Assembly: GCF_038958875.1 (NCBI RefSeq)
Contig: NZ_CP152407.1
Coordinates: 4,223,501-4,287,500 of the forward strand
DNA length: 64,000 nucleotides
Direction of reading: 5' to 3'
DNA from: Acidovorax sp. FHTAMBA
GTDB lineage: Bacteria; Pseudomonadota; Gammaproteobacteria; Burkholderiales; Burkholderiaceae_C
The position numbers and the translations under genes are program-made. Under the pieces are notes generated by a model. That model saw only the letters and a program-made list of their open reading frames with translations. It made no database searches and was not told where the DNA came from. This document shows, piece by piece, positions 44,941 to 54,258 of this stretch (positions within the stretch are counted from its first letter, which is position 1; every line of letters starts with the position of its first letter).

Positions 44941-45959
44941 CATCTCTTTTGAACTCCCGTATGAAGATCGCAGTCGCAATCCCTTGCTTTCAAGTTACTC
45001 GACATGTTCTTGACGTGATCGCAGCTATCGGGCCCGAGGTTGCCGCAATCTACGCAGTAGACGATGCGTGCCCCGACAACAGTGGTCAGTACGTTCTTGA
45101 CAACCAGTGCGATCCCCGGGTGCGGGTTCTGTTTCATCCCAAAAATTTGGGTGTAGGAGGAGCAGTTGTTACAGCGTATCGGGCCGCGATGAGGGATGGT
45201 ATGGATATCGTCGTCAAGATCGATGGCGATGGACAGATGCCCCCACACCTCCTACCTCTCTTTGTGCGACCGTTGGTGCGAGGGGAGGCGGACTACACGA
45301 AAGGCAACCGGTTCTTCCGCCCGGAATCGGTACGAGGCATGCCTCCACTAAGGCTGCTTGGCAACGCAACGCTCTCGTTTATGACCAAGCTAAGCTGCGG
45401 TTATTGGAACATCATGGACCCGACCAACGGCTACACAGCAGCACGCACATGTGTGCTGGCTGAACTGCCCCTGGATAAGCTTGAACCGCGTTATTTCTTC
45501 GAGACAGACATGTTGTTTCGTCTAAATACGCTACGTGCAGTTGTGCGGGACATTCCGATGGACGCGGTTTATGCTGACGAGCAATCTCATCTGCGCATAG
45601 GTAAGATTCTTCCAGAGTTTCTGCGAAAACATGCCTCGCGCCTTTGGCGCCGTTACGTATACAACTATTTGGTACGAGACTTCAACATTGGTACTTTGTA
45701 TAGCGTCTTCGGGCTCATCTTGGTCTTGGCAGGTACTGTATTTGGTGCGGCTCACTGGCTCGACAGTACCCGATCACATAACCCTGCAACGAGTGGAACC
45801 GTGATGCTTGCTGCACTGCCGATACTGATCGGCATTCAGTGTCTGATTGCATTCCTGCACTACGACGTGCAGAACGTACCGGTCCTCCCCATCAGCGATG
45901 CCCTAGACAGTGCACCTCGAGATTCGGGGGCAGCAATTTGCCAGCATCCCGCGAAATAA
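44937..45959 (+). CDS. GT2 glycosyltransferase, DPM1/GtrB-like
   Basis: 340 residues. The N-terminal GT-A domain opens KIAVAIPCFQVTRHV with DDACPDNSGQYV (nucleotide-sugar site) and DIVVKIDGDGQMPP (the metal-binding DGD). MDPTNGYTA and FETDMLFR are typical of dolichol/undecaprenyl-phosphate sugar synthases. Two C-terminal helices (LYSVFGLILVLAGTVFGAAH and MLAALPILIGIQCLIAF) anchor it. Start ATG 44937 overlaps the previous stop; ATG 44961 is possible. It would charge undecaprenyl phosphate with a sugar for the neighbouring flippase. Confidence 0.85.
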   Translation: MTSLLNSRMKIAVAIPCFQVTRHVLDVIAAIGPEVAAIYAVDDACPDNSGQYVLDNQCDPRVRVLFHPKNLGVGGAVVTAYRAAMRDGMDIVVKIDGDGQMPPHLLPLFVRPLVRGEADYTKGNRFFRPESVRGMPPLRLLGNATLSFMTKLSCGYWNIMDPTNGYTAARTCVLAELPLDKLEPRYFFETDMLFRLNTLRAVVRDIPMDAVYADEQSHLRIGKILPEFLRKHASRLWRRYVYNYLVRDFNIGTLYSVFGLILVLAGTVFGAAHWLDSTRSHNPATSGTVMLAALPILIGIQCLIAFLHYDVQNVPVLPISDALDSAPRDSGAAICQHPAK

Positions 45960-45965
45960 AGCCAG

Positions 45966-47405
45966 ATGCTTGAGGCCCCAAAGGCGCACAAATTGCCCAT
46001 TTCAAATTGGGTCATCACGCAACTACGTGGCCGACCCCACCTGCTTCGTAGCGCAGCGATCCTCACACTACTGATTTGCGTATACGGCATTTGGCTGTTC
46101 ACCTTCTGGCCCGGGGTTCTCGGCGAAGACAGTGTCGCCATTCTCAGGGAGGTACACAACCCCGAACAATTTCGGTCCGGCAAAACAGTGGTTTGGTACT
46201 TCTTTGTCAAGTTGCTATACGGCACGTCTGGACGGGTAGAGATCTCGATTGCGACATCGATGTTGTTATGTGCAATTTTCCTCTCGAGAATGCTCGCTTG
46301 GTATTGGGCTCAGGGGATGCACAGGGCGTTCGCACTGGGTGTTCTATTTGTAGCGCTCGCGCCGCATATGATCTATTTCATAGGAACCCTATACCCCGAT
46401 GGCCTCTTCGCGATCTCCTCAGTCGCCCTACTTTTCGAAATCTGGTTGTGCACAAAAAGACGCCAGGTCACGAATGTATCCTTGGTCATTCTGATCTTGA
46501 CCTTGCCTTTTGCAGTGTTTTTGAGGCCAAATGGCATAGTATTGCTTGCACCGGCCCTCATGTGCTCGATCTGGCTCGATGCGCGCTCTCGCAAACGGTG
46601 GTTGGCAGCGGTTGGAGCATGGTGCGCTATTGTCTTATTGGCACAGCAGGCACATCGCACTACAACACAGGAGACACAATTTCCTCTGGCAATTTTTGAA
46701 ACGGCAGGATTCCTACAAAAGCGGGCCATGAACGACCTCTGGTCGCTTTATCCCCATATGAATGACCCTTGGGTGTTACAAAAGCCGAAGGTTACTCAAG
46801 CGACACTGGATGCACTACAGCGGAACCAAGTTATCGACAAGTTACAGCAATACCGGGATCCTGCGTATTGGGACATGCTTGTATTCCACCCCGAGGGTCC
46901 GCAGGTGGGCAGCATGTCGCCTGAAGACAAGCAAACGATTGTCCGTGAATTCTGGGGGTGGAATCTTTGGCGTAACCTCCCAGATTTTTTGGGTAGTCGG
47001 ATCAACGTTTTTTTTAGTGCTGCTCTCGCACAAGGTGGATTTCCCGCCTTGACGTATGCGTCCAACGTTTTGCCCCGTGTTACTACCGCGTCTCAGTTTC
47101 GACATTGGGGTTGGGACCAAGCAGAGAGTGTATGGCGATGGATGCACGTTTTTAGCTATGAATGGCGGTGGATCCTGTGGACTCCTTGGCTGGGGCTTGT
47201 ACTACTGATCCGGGCAAGCGTTACCGGGCTCCGCAATCGGGATTGGCCCATACTGCTCGTGTCAATACCCATGCTAGTGCAGTTGGTAGGAATTTTCATG
47301 TTCTCAATTGCCGGCGAATACCGCTACCTGCTCCCATTTTTTGTCTTACCTATGGCACTGTGGCCGGCACTATCGGCGCAGCCAGAGCGAAAACCTCACA
47401 AATAG
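45966..47405 (+). CDS. Multi-spanning membrane protein, putative GT-C glycosyltransferase (copy 2)
   Basis: 479 residues, clearly paralogous to the protein at 43177-44559 over the full length: FWPGVLGEDSVAILRE, PHMIYFIGTLYPDG, LTLPFAVFLRPNG, PLAIFETAGFLQ, GSRINVFFSAALAQGG and SIAGEYRYLLPFF. About ten membrane segments. Starts seven bases after the GT2 stop. The two copies may add sugars to different acceptors or positions; this is speculation. Lower GC than the flanking chromosome. Confidence 0.6.
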   Translation: MLEAPKAHKLPISNWVITQLRGRPHLLRSAAILTLLICVYGIWLFTFWPGVLGEDSVAILREVHNPEQFRSGKTVVWYFFVKLLYGTSGRVEISIATSMLLCAIFLSRMLAWYWAQGMHRAFALGVLFVALAPHMIYFIGTLYPDGLFAISSVALLFEIWLCTKRRQVTNVSLVILILTLPFAVFLRPNGIVLLAPALMCSIWLDARSRKRWLAAVGAWCAIVLLAQQAHRTTTQETQFPLAIFETAGFLQKRAMNDLWSLYPHMNDPWVLQKPKVTQATLDALQRNQVIDKLQQYRDPAYWDMLVFHPEGPQVGSMSPEDKQTIVREFWGWNLWRNLPDFLGSRINVFFSAALAQGGFPALTYASNVLPRVTTASQFRHWGWDQAESVWRWMHVFSYEWRWILWTPWLGLVLLIRASVTGLRNRDWPILLVSIPMLVQLVGIFMFSIAGEYRYLLPFFVLPMALWPALSAQPERKPHK

Positions 47406-47444
47406 CGCAACCCTCTGCAGCGTGCGCTGTACGGTCCTCAGGAT

Positions 47445-49310
47445 ATGTCAATTAGATTTAATGCGTCCATTGCCGCGTGCGCGGCAATTGCATTTGGTTC
47501 GCTCCCCGGGTATTTAGCCTCGGCCCAAAATAATGCCTCGCCTGAGGAAGAGGCTCGGCGTCCTCCGTTCATAGTTGCTCCGGTCATCGAGGGCCAGCAC
47601 CTCTGCGACGAGGCTGCACTGGACCTGAAGGTGTTGGATGTTTACGCGGCGGAGAATCAGTGCAGACGTATGAAGATCAGCGGGGCCGCTGCACTGAATC
47701 GGTTACTGGATGCACTCGAACCAGGTGGCCCAAAGGGTCAGGTTCAGATTGGGTTTACTGCAACGCTGCCCTTGCTTGGTCTATACCATGGCACTCGCGC
47801 AGGCTGGAGAATTAACGAGGCGCAACTTGACAATTTCCTGCGACTCATCCAGCAAGTTAAACGACCGGTTGTGTTGTATTTGGCGGCAGACCACTTCGAC
47901 TCTTTTGGACCATTGGCGCGAGAGCTGCAAAGGGACCCAAGAAATCTAATGCAATTGCGTGACGGAAAGCCGCTTGATTTGAGCTACTTCGGCTATCACG
48001 TTATCCCTTACACGCTCCAAACCGACGCACGCATTCCCGTCAACCGATATCGATATGCAGCATTGAACCACGTGGCGAGAAAGCTTCGGGAACTGCCTGC
48101 TGATGTTCAGGCGCGCATCATCGCCATCACATTTCTCGGTGAACTCCATCACATGTTTCCAGATTTCGAAAACGGAATGGGGGCTTTCACCGACATAAGG
48201 ACTACAGATTACAGTCCCGCGTCAGTGGACGGATTCAGATCTTGGCTACGGCGCAAATTTGGCACTATTGGTCAGCTTAACGCTGAGACTGGGCAACAGT
48301 ACGCGTCATTTTCAAAGATCAACGCTCCTGCAAAGGACATTCGCAAAGAGTCGGTCACCCATATCGGGGAGCACTTTGACGCCTACGCTGGCGGGATATT
48401 GCCCTTCGCAGGCTGGCTCTGGGATCCTAGACACTTGGTCGAACGCCTAGATCTTTATGTCAACGGCAAGATGGTGGGCCCCATGGAACGCGACCTGAAC
48501 AGGCTCGACGTATACCGGGCGGTCGACTCTGTCACCAGCCCTAACGTGGGCTTCCGGTTTAACTACGATTTTTCATATCTTCCTCCCGGTCGCCACCACG
48601 CCCAAGTGATTGCAACTTCAAAAAACCGCCAGTACCTGGTTGGTGAAACCACCTTCTCGGTCGTAGTTCAAGACCAAGTACCGCGAAAGGTGAACTCCGT
48701 GCAAATGCCGGAATTTCTCCCCTCGGCGACTAAGCACCTGCCCGAACTAAAAGCCTGGATGGACCTGCCGGGTAAGCAGATAGATGTGTACTTCAACCCC
48801 GTGGCAAGACTGTGGAACGAGTACCGGGAGTGGCAGGTGCAACAACTCATGCGCGAGTTTCACTCTCGAGCAGTGAAGGCCGGCTTACCTGCGGCAAAGC
48901 TTTTCTCACACCAGATCATGCCCCGCGTAAATTCCTCTTGGAACAGCCAGCTCTTGGCGGCCGATTCAACGCTCACCGGGGCCATGCCGTGGAACCAAGG
49001 AATCAACCTCTACGGCGGTGCTACCAACAGCCCTTGGATACGGAATTATCTCGCCACAGAACGGATTTCAACCTACGGTGTGCCCGAGTTTCATCCGCAG
49101 CAATGGAAAATCCCAGCAGCGCACGCCGATGCACTGCAGTCCCACTATCGCCAAGGCGCTCGCTTTGTAAGTCCTTACTACTTTTCACTCATACCTGGAC
49201 GATTCAAAGGTAAGGAAAACGATGTCAACCGACTGGAAATAAGTCCTGACAACCACCAGGACGGATCGAGCCAACTATACCGAGCCGTGGTTGATTTCGC
49301 GAAAAGATAG
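47445..49310 (+). CDS. Secreted putative glycoside hydrolase (clan GH-A-like, GH42-type features)
   Basis: 621 residues with a signal peptide (cleavage after LASAQ, about residue 28). FRSWLRRKFGTIGQLNAETG at 264-283 resembles the conserved F-WL...YG...LN segment of GH42-type beta-galactosidases. ITFLGELHHMF places Glu233 at an expected acid/base strand end, and TYGVPEFHP places Glu548 at a possible nucleophile strand. A beta-sandwich-like section lies around 330-410. Sequence similarity is too weak to name a substrate. It closes the glycosylation cassette. Confidence 0.5.
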   Translation: MSIRFNASIAACAAIAFGSLPGYLASAQNNASPEEEARRPPFIVAPVIEGQHLCDEAALDLKVLDVYAAENQCRRMKISGAAALNRLLDALEPGGPKGQVQIGFTATLPLLGLYHGTRAGWRINEAQLDNFLRLIQQVKRPVVLYLAADHFDSFGPLARELQRDPRNLMQLRDGKPLDLSYFGYHVIPYTLQTDARIPVNRYRYAALNHVARKLRELPADVQARIIAITFLGELHHMFPDFENGMGAFTDIRTTDYSPASVDGFRSWLRRKFGTIGQLNAETGQQYASFSKINAPAKDIRKESVTHIGEHFDAYAGGILPFAGWLWDPRHLVERLDLYVNGKMVGPMERDLNRLDVYRAVDSVTSPNVGFRFNYDFSYLPPGRHHAQVIATSKNRQYLVGETTFSVVVQDQVPRKVNSVQMPEFLPSATKHLPELKAWMDLPGKQIDVYFNPVARLWNEYREWQVQQLMREFHSRAVKAGLPAAKLFSHQIMPRVNSSWNSQLLAADSTLTGAMPWNQGINLYGGATNSPWIRNYLATERISTYGVPEFHPQQWKIPAAHADALQSHYRQGARFVSPYYFSLIPGRFKGKENDVNRLEISPDNHQDGSSQLYRAVVDFAKR

Positions 49311-49345
49311 GCCTGCGACCACCCTAACGACCATTTGCTTTCCCT

Positions 49346-50167
49346 ATGCCCGACACCGCGTGCGCCAAAAAACAATGGCTGAACCCAATTGCCACATGGC
49401 CTGCCCCCTCTAACATCTTGGGGCTACTCACTGACATCGACGACACCCTGACTACAGACGGCGCCATCACCGCCGATGCGCTAACGTCCTTGGCAGAGCT
49501 GCAGTCCGCCGGGCTGCATATCGTACCCATCACTGGCCGCCCGGTGGGGTGGAGTGAACCCTTCGCGTTGGCCTGGCCAGTGAATGCCATCGTGGCGGAG
49601 AACGGGGCCGTGGCTTTGATCCGGCAGTCCGATGGAACCCTTCTCAAGCGGTATCAGCAGGATGGGGCCACCCGCGCGTCCAACTTCGCTCGCATGCAGG
49701 AAGTTCTTGCACATATCGAGCGTGAAGTGCCTGGCGCACGGCGCGCTACCGACTCTCCCGGGCGCGAGACAGACATCGCGATTGACCACAGCGAATTCAC
49801 CCATCTGCCGCAGGAGTCGATCGACCATGCAGTGCGCATCATGCGAGCGGCGGGGATGAACGCCACGGTGAGCAGCATTCACATTAACGGCTGGTACGGC
49901 GCACACAACAAGCTGGAAGGTGCGCGGTGGATTGTGCGGGAGCTGTTCAAACGAGACCTGGACACCGAGATCGAGCGATGGGTTTACGTGGGGGATTCCA
50001 CCAATGACCAGCTCATGTTTGAACACTTCCCACACAGCGTGGGCGTTGCCAACATCGCGCGCTTTGTGCCGCATCTTACGCACCTGCCGCGCTATGTGAC
50101 GGCGGGTGAGCGCGGCGCGGGGTTTGCGGAACTGGCACGGTTGATTTTGAGCAGAAACAGCCGCTAG
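49346..50167 (+). CDS. HAD-superfamily hydrolase, Cof / mannosyl-3-phosphoglycerate phosphatase-like
   Basis: 273 residues. Motif I reads LTDIDDTLTTDG (DxDxT type), motif II VPITGRP, Asn-rich cap IVAENGAV, and motif IV YVGDSTNDQLMFEHF. This matches the type IIB HAD phosphatases of sugar phosphates. The 3' end runs into a copy of the dispersed palindrome, which supplies the stop. It starts 35 bases after the glycosidase-like gene and may serve the same pathway. Confidence 0.8.
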   Translation: MPDTACAKKQWLNPIATWPAPSNILGLLTDIDDTLTTDGAITADALTSLAELQSAGLHIVPITGRPVGWSEPFALAWPVNAIVAENGAVALIRQSDGTLLKRYQQDGATRASNFARMQEVLAHIEREVPGARRATDSPGRETDIAIDHSEFTHLPQESIDHAVRIMRAAGMNATVSSIHINGWYGAHNKLEGARWIVRELFKRDLDTEIERWVYVGDSTNDQLMFEHFPHSVGVANIARFVPHLTHLPRYVTAGERGAGFAELARLILSRNSR

Positions 50168-50210
50168 CGCTTGCTGACAAAGCGCCATCAGCTATTATTC
50201 AGATAGCAAT
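50153..50210 (+). repeat. Dispersed palindromic repeat, copy i (3' end of HAD gene)
   Basis: CCGCTAGCGCTTGCTGACAA then AGCGCCATCAGCTATTAT. The repeat provides the TAG stop of the HAD phosphatase gene. Confidence 0.85.
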
Positions 50211-50245
50211 CATCGCTGATGGCCGTGCGGGTTGCCCGGCAACGC

Positions 50246-51739
50246 TTACCCGGCGGATTTGGCAGCCGGTTTGCGAGGCCGGCTGCGCGGGCGTGCGGGT
50301 GCGGATGCCGGGGTGGAGGCTCCGGCATCGACCTCAGCGGCTGAGGCCTCCGACGGAGTGATGGGCAGCTCTACGCCAGCATTTGCAGCATCTCCCGCGT
50401 CCACCGCGGCAAGCGTGCTGCTCGCACGGGGCGCGGCTGTCTTGCGCACTGCGGGCTTACGTGGCCTGGATCCTGCCTCGGAGTCACCTCCACTGCGGGC
50501 GCGGCTGCGGCGGGGGGCTGCGGGCTCGATGCCTTCGATGTCGCCGAGCGCCCCGCGTTCCGGCGTGTCCGTGTTGTCCTGGCGGGGCATGGCATCGATC
50601 CCACCCTCGGGCGACGCGACCTGGGGCTCTGAGGGCTGGCTGAAATAGCGGCTGGCCGGGCGCTCGGCAGGCGCATCGGCCTGCCCGGGGTCGGGCTGTT
50701 CGCTGCGCAATGCCGGGCGAAGTTCGGTGCGGTCCGCCTCTTCGCTGCGGCGGCCTCTTTGACGCCCGGAGGTGCCGGGTGCGTCCGCGTTGTCCGAGCG
50801 TGCGTCGGGCGCTATCGCGACCGCATGGAAATCATGGCGCGACACACCGCCATGGCTGCCGCGTTCTGCGGCTCCATCAGGCAGTGCGAGTGCCGCAGCC
50901 CCGCCGGGCGCACCCAGGCTGCGGTACACATACGCACCCGATTTTTCATCGCGCCCAAACTCCAGCAGCCCGCGCGCCTGCGCTTCTTCGAGCAGGTTGC
51001 CAAACGTGCGGAAGCCATAGCGGCCTTCGCTGAAATCGGGCTTGCGGCGCTTGATGGCCTCCTTGAGCACCGAGGCCCAGATCTTGCCCGAATCGCCGCG
51101 CTCCAGCAGCAGGGCCTCGAAGGTCTCGGCGGCCAGTTCCACGCCCTGGGTGCGGCGTGCGTCCTGGCTTTCCTTGCGATTGCGTTCCTCTTCGGGGCTG
51201 CGGCGGGGGGCGGCTGACGGAGTGCTGCCCGGGCTCTGGCGCCGGGCCTGCGCGCGCTGGTTCTCCCGCACCAGGTCGTCATAAAAGATGAACTCGTCGC
51301 AGTTCGCGATCAAGAGGTCAGAAGTGGACTGCTTCACGCCCACACCGATCACCTGCTTGTTGTTCTCGCGTAACTTGGACACCAGCGGCGAAAAGTCCGA
51401 GTCCCCGCTGATGATGACGAAGGTGTTGACGTGCGACTTGGTGTAGCAGAGGTCCAGCGCGTCCACCACCAGGCGGATGTCGGCCGAATTTTTGCCCGAC
51501 TGGCGCACATGGGGGATTTCGATCAGCTCGAAATTCGCCTCGTGCATGGTGGCCTTGAAGCCCTTGTAGCGCTCCCAGTCGCAATAGGCCTTTTTGACCA
51601 CGATGGAGCCCTTGAGCAGCAGGCGCTCCAGGATGGGCTTGATGTCGAATTTTTCGTACTGCGCATCGCGCACGCCCAGGGCGACGTTTTCAAAGTCGCA
51701 GAACAGGGCCATGCTGATGCTGTCGGAGGAGGATGCCAT
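50246..51739 (-). CDS. NYN-domain (PIN-like) nuclease with C-terminal LOTUS/OST-HTH domain
   Basis: 497 residues. The N-terminal NYN/LabA-like domain has the acidic residues ALFCDFENVAL, KNSADIRLVVDAL and FVIISGDSDFSPLV expected of a metal-dependent RNase. A middle section (TFEALLLERGDSGKIWASVL to FGNLLEEAQARGLLEF) is an OST-HTH/LOTUS RNA-binding domain. The C-terminal 200 residues are low-complexity, Pro/Ala/Arg-rich with AT-hook-like RPRKPA and RPRSRPRKP. An RNA-processing or RNA-defence role is likely; the target is unknown. Confidence 0.82.
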   Translation of the reverse strand: MASSSDSISMALFCDFENVALGVRDAQYEKFDIKPILERLLLKGSIVVKKAYCDWERYKGFKATMHEANFELIEIPHVRQSGKNSADIRLVVDALDLCYTKSHVNTFVIISGDSDFSPLVSKLRENNKQVIGVGVKQSTSDLLIANCDEFIFYDDLVRENQRAQARRQSPGSTPSAAPRRSPEEERNRKESQDARRTQGVELAAETFEALLLERGDSGKIWASVLKEAIKRRKPDFSEGRYGFRTFGNLLEEAQARGLLEFGRDEKSGAYVYRSLGAPGGAAALALPDGAAERGSHGGVSRHDFHAVAIAPDARSDNADAPGTSGRQRGRRSEEADRTELRPALRSEQPDPGQADAPAERPASRYFSQPSEPQVASPEGGIDAMPRQDNTDTPERGALGDIEGIEPAAPRRSRARSGGDSEAGSRPRKPAVRKTAAPRASSTLAAVDAGDAANAGVELPITPSEASAAEVDAGASTPASAPARPRSRPRKPAAKSAG

Positions 51740-51811
51740 ATCGTGTGCGAGTTCCGTTCAATGCTGCGGATCATCACACGGAACGGGCATGCCCCCTGCC
51801 GGATCCCCGCC

Positions 51812-52774
51812 TTACACCGGTTTGGCCAACCCCAGCTTTTCCACCAGCGCCTTCTCACGCGCAAAGGTGTCTTCGGCAAATTTCTTGTACTCGCTGGTGC
51901 TCATGTACATCGGCACCATGTCGTACCGCGCCAATGCGGTCCGATAGCTCTCCTGCTCCATGGCCTGCTTGAACGCGTCGTGCAGGCGCTTGACCACCGC
52001 ATCGGGTGTGCCCTTGGGCGCACCGATGCCAAACGGCGAGTTCTGCACCAGGTTGAGACCCAGTTCCTTGAGCGTGGGCGCGTCGGGGAACTTGGCCAGG
52101 CGCTCGGCGCCCCAGGTGTTGAGCACGCGCAGCTTGCCGGCCTCCACCTGCGGAGCAAAACCGGTGGAGTCAGCCGCCGCCATGATCTGCCCGCCCAGGA
52201 TGGACTGCATCAGGTCGGCACTGCCCTTGTAGGGTACGTGCAGCAGCTCCAGGCCCAGCTGCTGGGCGATGAGTTCCATGGTGAGGTGCGGGCTGGTCAT
52301 GGTGCCGGTGGAGCCGTAGCTCAGCTTGCCGGGGTTGGCCTTGGCCCAGGCCACGAAGTGCGTCCAGGTTTTCAGCGGGGAATCTGCGGGAACCACCAGC
52401 CCAAACGCGTACCCGGTGACGTTGAGCACGTAGCTGATGTCCTTGATCGGATCCCAGTTGATTTTGGTGGTGTAGGGCAGCCGGAACACTCCCAGCGGAA
52501 TCTGCGCAACGGTGTAGCCGTCGGCCGGGGAGGTCTGCAGCGTCTGGGCGGGCAATGTGCCGCCAGCGCCGGGCTTGTTCTCAACGATGACCGTCTGGCC
52601 CAGGATCTTGCTGGCGTTGTCGGCCAGAGCGCGCATGGTGATGTCGGTGGGGCCACCTGCGGGGAAGGCGATCACGAGCTTGATGGGCTTGCTGGGAAAG
52701 CTCTGGGCCTGCGCCATGAATGCTGGGGCGGCGAGGCTGGCGGCTCCCCATTGAATGATGCGGCGACGTTGCAT
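51812..52774 (-). CDS. Bug-family (TctC) tripartite tricarboxylate transporter binding protein
   Basis: 320 residues. Signal peptide with a twin-Arg-like MQRRRIIQWGAASLAAP and AQA-Q cleavage. Mature part: SKPIKLVIAFPAGGPTDITMR and ENKPGAGGTL are hallmarks of the Bug family, numerous in Burkholderiales. ATG 52774 has GGAG upstream and is chosen over an extension to 52930. No tctA/tctB genes are adjacent, so it is an orphan receptor. Confidence 0.9.
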   Translation of the reverse strand: MQRRRIIQWGAASLAAPAFMAQAQSFPSKPIKLVIAFPAGGPTDITMRALADNASKILGQTVIVENKPGAGGTLPAQTLQTSPADGYTVAQIPLGVFRLPYTTKINWDPIKDISYVLNVTGYAFGLVVPADSPLKTWTHFVAWAKANPGKLSYGSTGTMTSPHLTMELIAQQLGLELLHVPYKGSADLMQSILGGQIMAAADSTGFAPQVEAGKLRVLNTWGAERLAKFPDAPTLKELGLNLVQNSPFGIGAPKGTPDAVVKRLHDAFKQAMEQESYRTALARYDMVPMYMSTSEYKKFAEDTFAREKALVEKLGLAKPV

Positions 52775-52989
52775 GGCGGGCTCCTTGTCATAAAAAACGC
52801 AATTTGACTGCGCCTGTGCCGCTGCAGCATCAATACAAGCCCTTACCTGCTGTCGCGCAGGTGGCAGTGAAAGAGCAGCACAAGCCCCGCTGCGCCGCAG
52901 CGCAGCGCACCTCTGGAAAACCCGCAGCACGGTAGCCGCCCTCGCTCGGGTGCTGTACCCTGCCCTGGCCGCACAGCCCTTTTCAACCC

Positions 52990-54258
52990 ATGGAGAACGC
53001 CCCGATTCCTCCCATATCGCTCTGGCGCGCGGAGTTCACGGACCCTGCCACGGAGCGCGCGTACCGGGCTGACATCCAGCACCGCATGGCCCGGCAGTTG
53101 CGCCTGGCGCTGTACGTGTGGGCCGCATTGCTGCTGTTGTTTGGCCTGCCGGACTACCAGGCCTTGGGCGGCAGCACCGTGTTCTGGACCTTGATGGGCT
53201 ACCGGATGGGCACTGCGGCGCTGCTGCTGGTCGCTGCGACGGCCCTGCGGTCACGGCCGCACCTGGCGCCCGAAGGCCGCCTGGTGTTGTGGCTTCAGCT
53301 GGCGGGTTTCCCATTTTTCTTCCTGTTTCTGCTTTTGCGACCGGAGATGCGCGCATGGACGATCGGCATGGTCATGATCGTCAACCTGAGCCTCTTCATC
53401 TTCATTCCCGGGCGCGTGGCCCTTTGCGCGTGGGTGGCGCTGGTGGGTACCGCCGGCACCGTGGCCACGCTGGTCACCACGGGCACCGCGCCCACACTGG
53501 CCCCGGGGCTTGCCTTGCTGTTGACCCTGCCCGCAGTGGTGGGCTTTATCTCGGCCAACCGCCTCCAGCGGGTGCAGCGGCAGGAGTTCATCGTGCGCAC
53601 CCGCCTGCTACAGGCCAACGCAGACCTGACGGCCGAAATCGCCCGCCGCACCGAACTGCAGGCCGAGCTGCAGCGCCAGGCCACCACCGACCCTTTGACA
53701 GGCCTGCTCAACCGGCGGGAGTTTGCGCAGCGCTTTGCGCTGGATCTGGCCCGTGCCGAGCGGGACCGCAGCCCGCTCTCTGTGGTGCTGCTCGATCTGG
53801 ACCACTTCAAGAAGATCAACGACCAGTTCGGCCATGCCGCTGGCGACGAGGTTCTGCGCCAGGTGGCCCGGCTGTGCCAGCAGTGCTTTCGCAGCATCGA
53901 CAGCATCGGGCGCCTGGGTGGGGAGGAGTTCGCGGTGCTGCTGCCCGGCGCCAGCCTTGACGGCGCGGCCGCCGTGGCGCAGCGGCTGGGGCAGCAGCTT
54001 GCGGCAACCCCAGTGGAGTTCGGCGCGCACACCATCCCGCTGAGTGCCACCATGGGCGTGGCCGAACGCCTGCCCCACGAAAAAACGCTGGATGCCGTCT
54101 TGCAGCGCGCTGACCTGGGCCTGTACGCCGGAAAGCAGGCGGGCCGCGGCCGGGTGATGGTGTCCCGGCCTGACGGGCAGATCGTGCAACATGCGGACGC
54201 AGTCGCGCCACCGGTATCGTCGCCCGCCCCCGGCGCGAGCGGGGCTCAGACCTTGTAG
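52990..54258 (+). CDS. Membrane diguanylate cyclase (GGDEF, GGEEF form)
   Basis: 422 residues. Six hydrophobic helices in residues 40-185, a coiled-coil linker (LQANADLTAEIARRTELQAE) and a GGDEF domain with GGEEF at 310-314. The I-site RSID lies five residues before GGEEF, so feedback inhibition is expected. It would synthesise cyclic di-GMP. Its 3' end overlaps the convergent AsnC gene by 13 bases. Confidence 0.9.
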   Translation: MENAPIPPISLWRAEFTDPATERAYRADIQHRMARQLRLALYVWAALLLLFGLPDYQALGGSTVFWTLMGYRMGTAALLLVAATALRSRPHLAPEGRLVLWLQLAGFPFFFLFLLLRPEMRAWTIGMVMIVNLSLFIFIPGRVALCAWVALVGTAGTVATLVTTGTAPTLAPGLALLLTLPAVVGFISANRLQRVQRQEFIVRTRLLQANADLTAEIARRTELQAELQRQATTDPLTGLLNRREFAQRFALDLARAERDRSPLSVVLLDLDHFKKINDQFGHAAGDEVLRQVARLCQQCFRSIDSIGRLGGEEFAVLLPGASLDGAAAVAQRLGQQLAATPVEFGAHTIPLSATMGVAERLPHEKTLDAVLQRADLGLYAGKQAGRGRVMVSRPDGQIVQHADAVAPPVSSPAPGASGAQTL

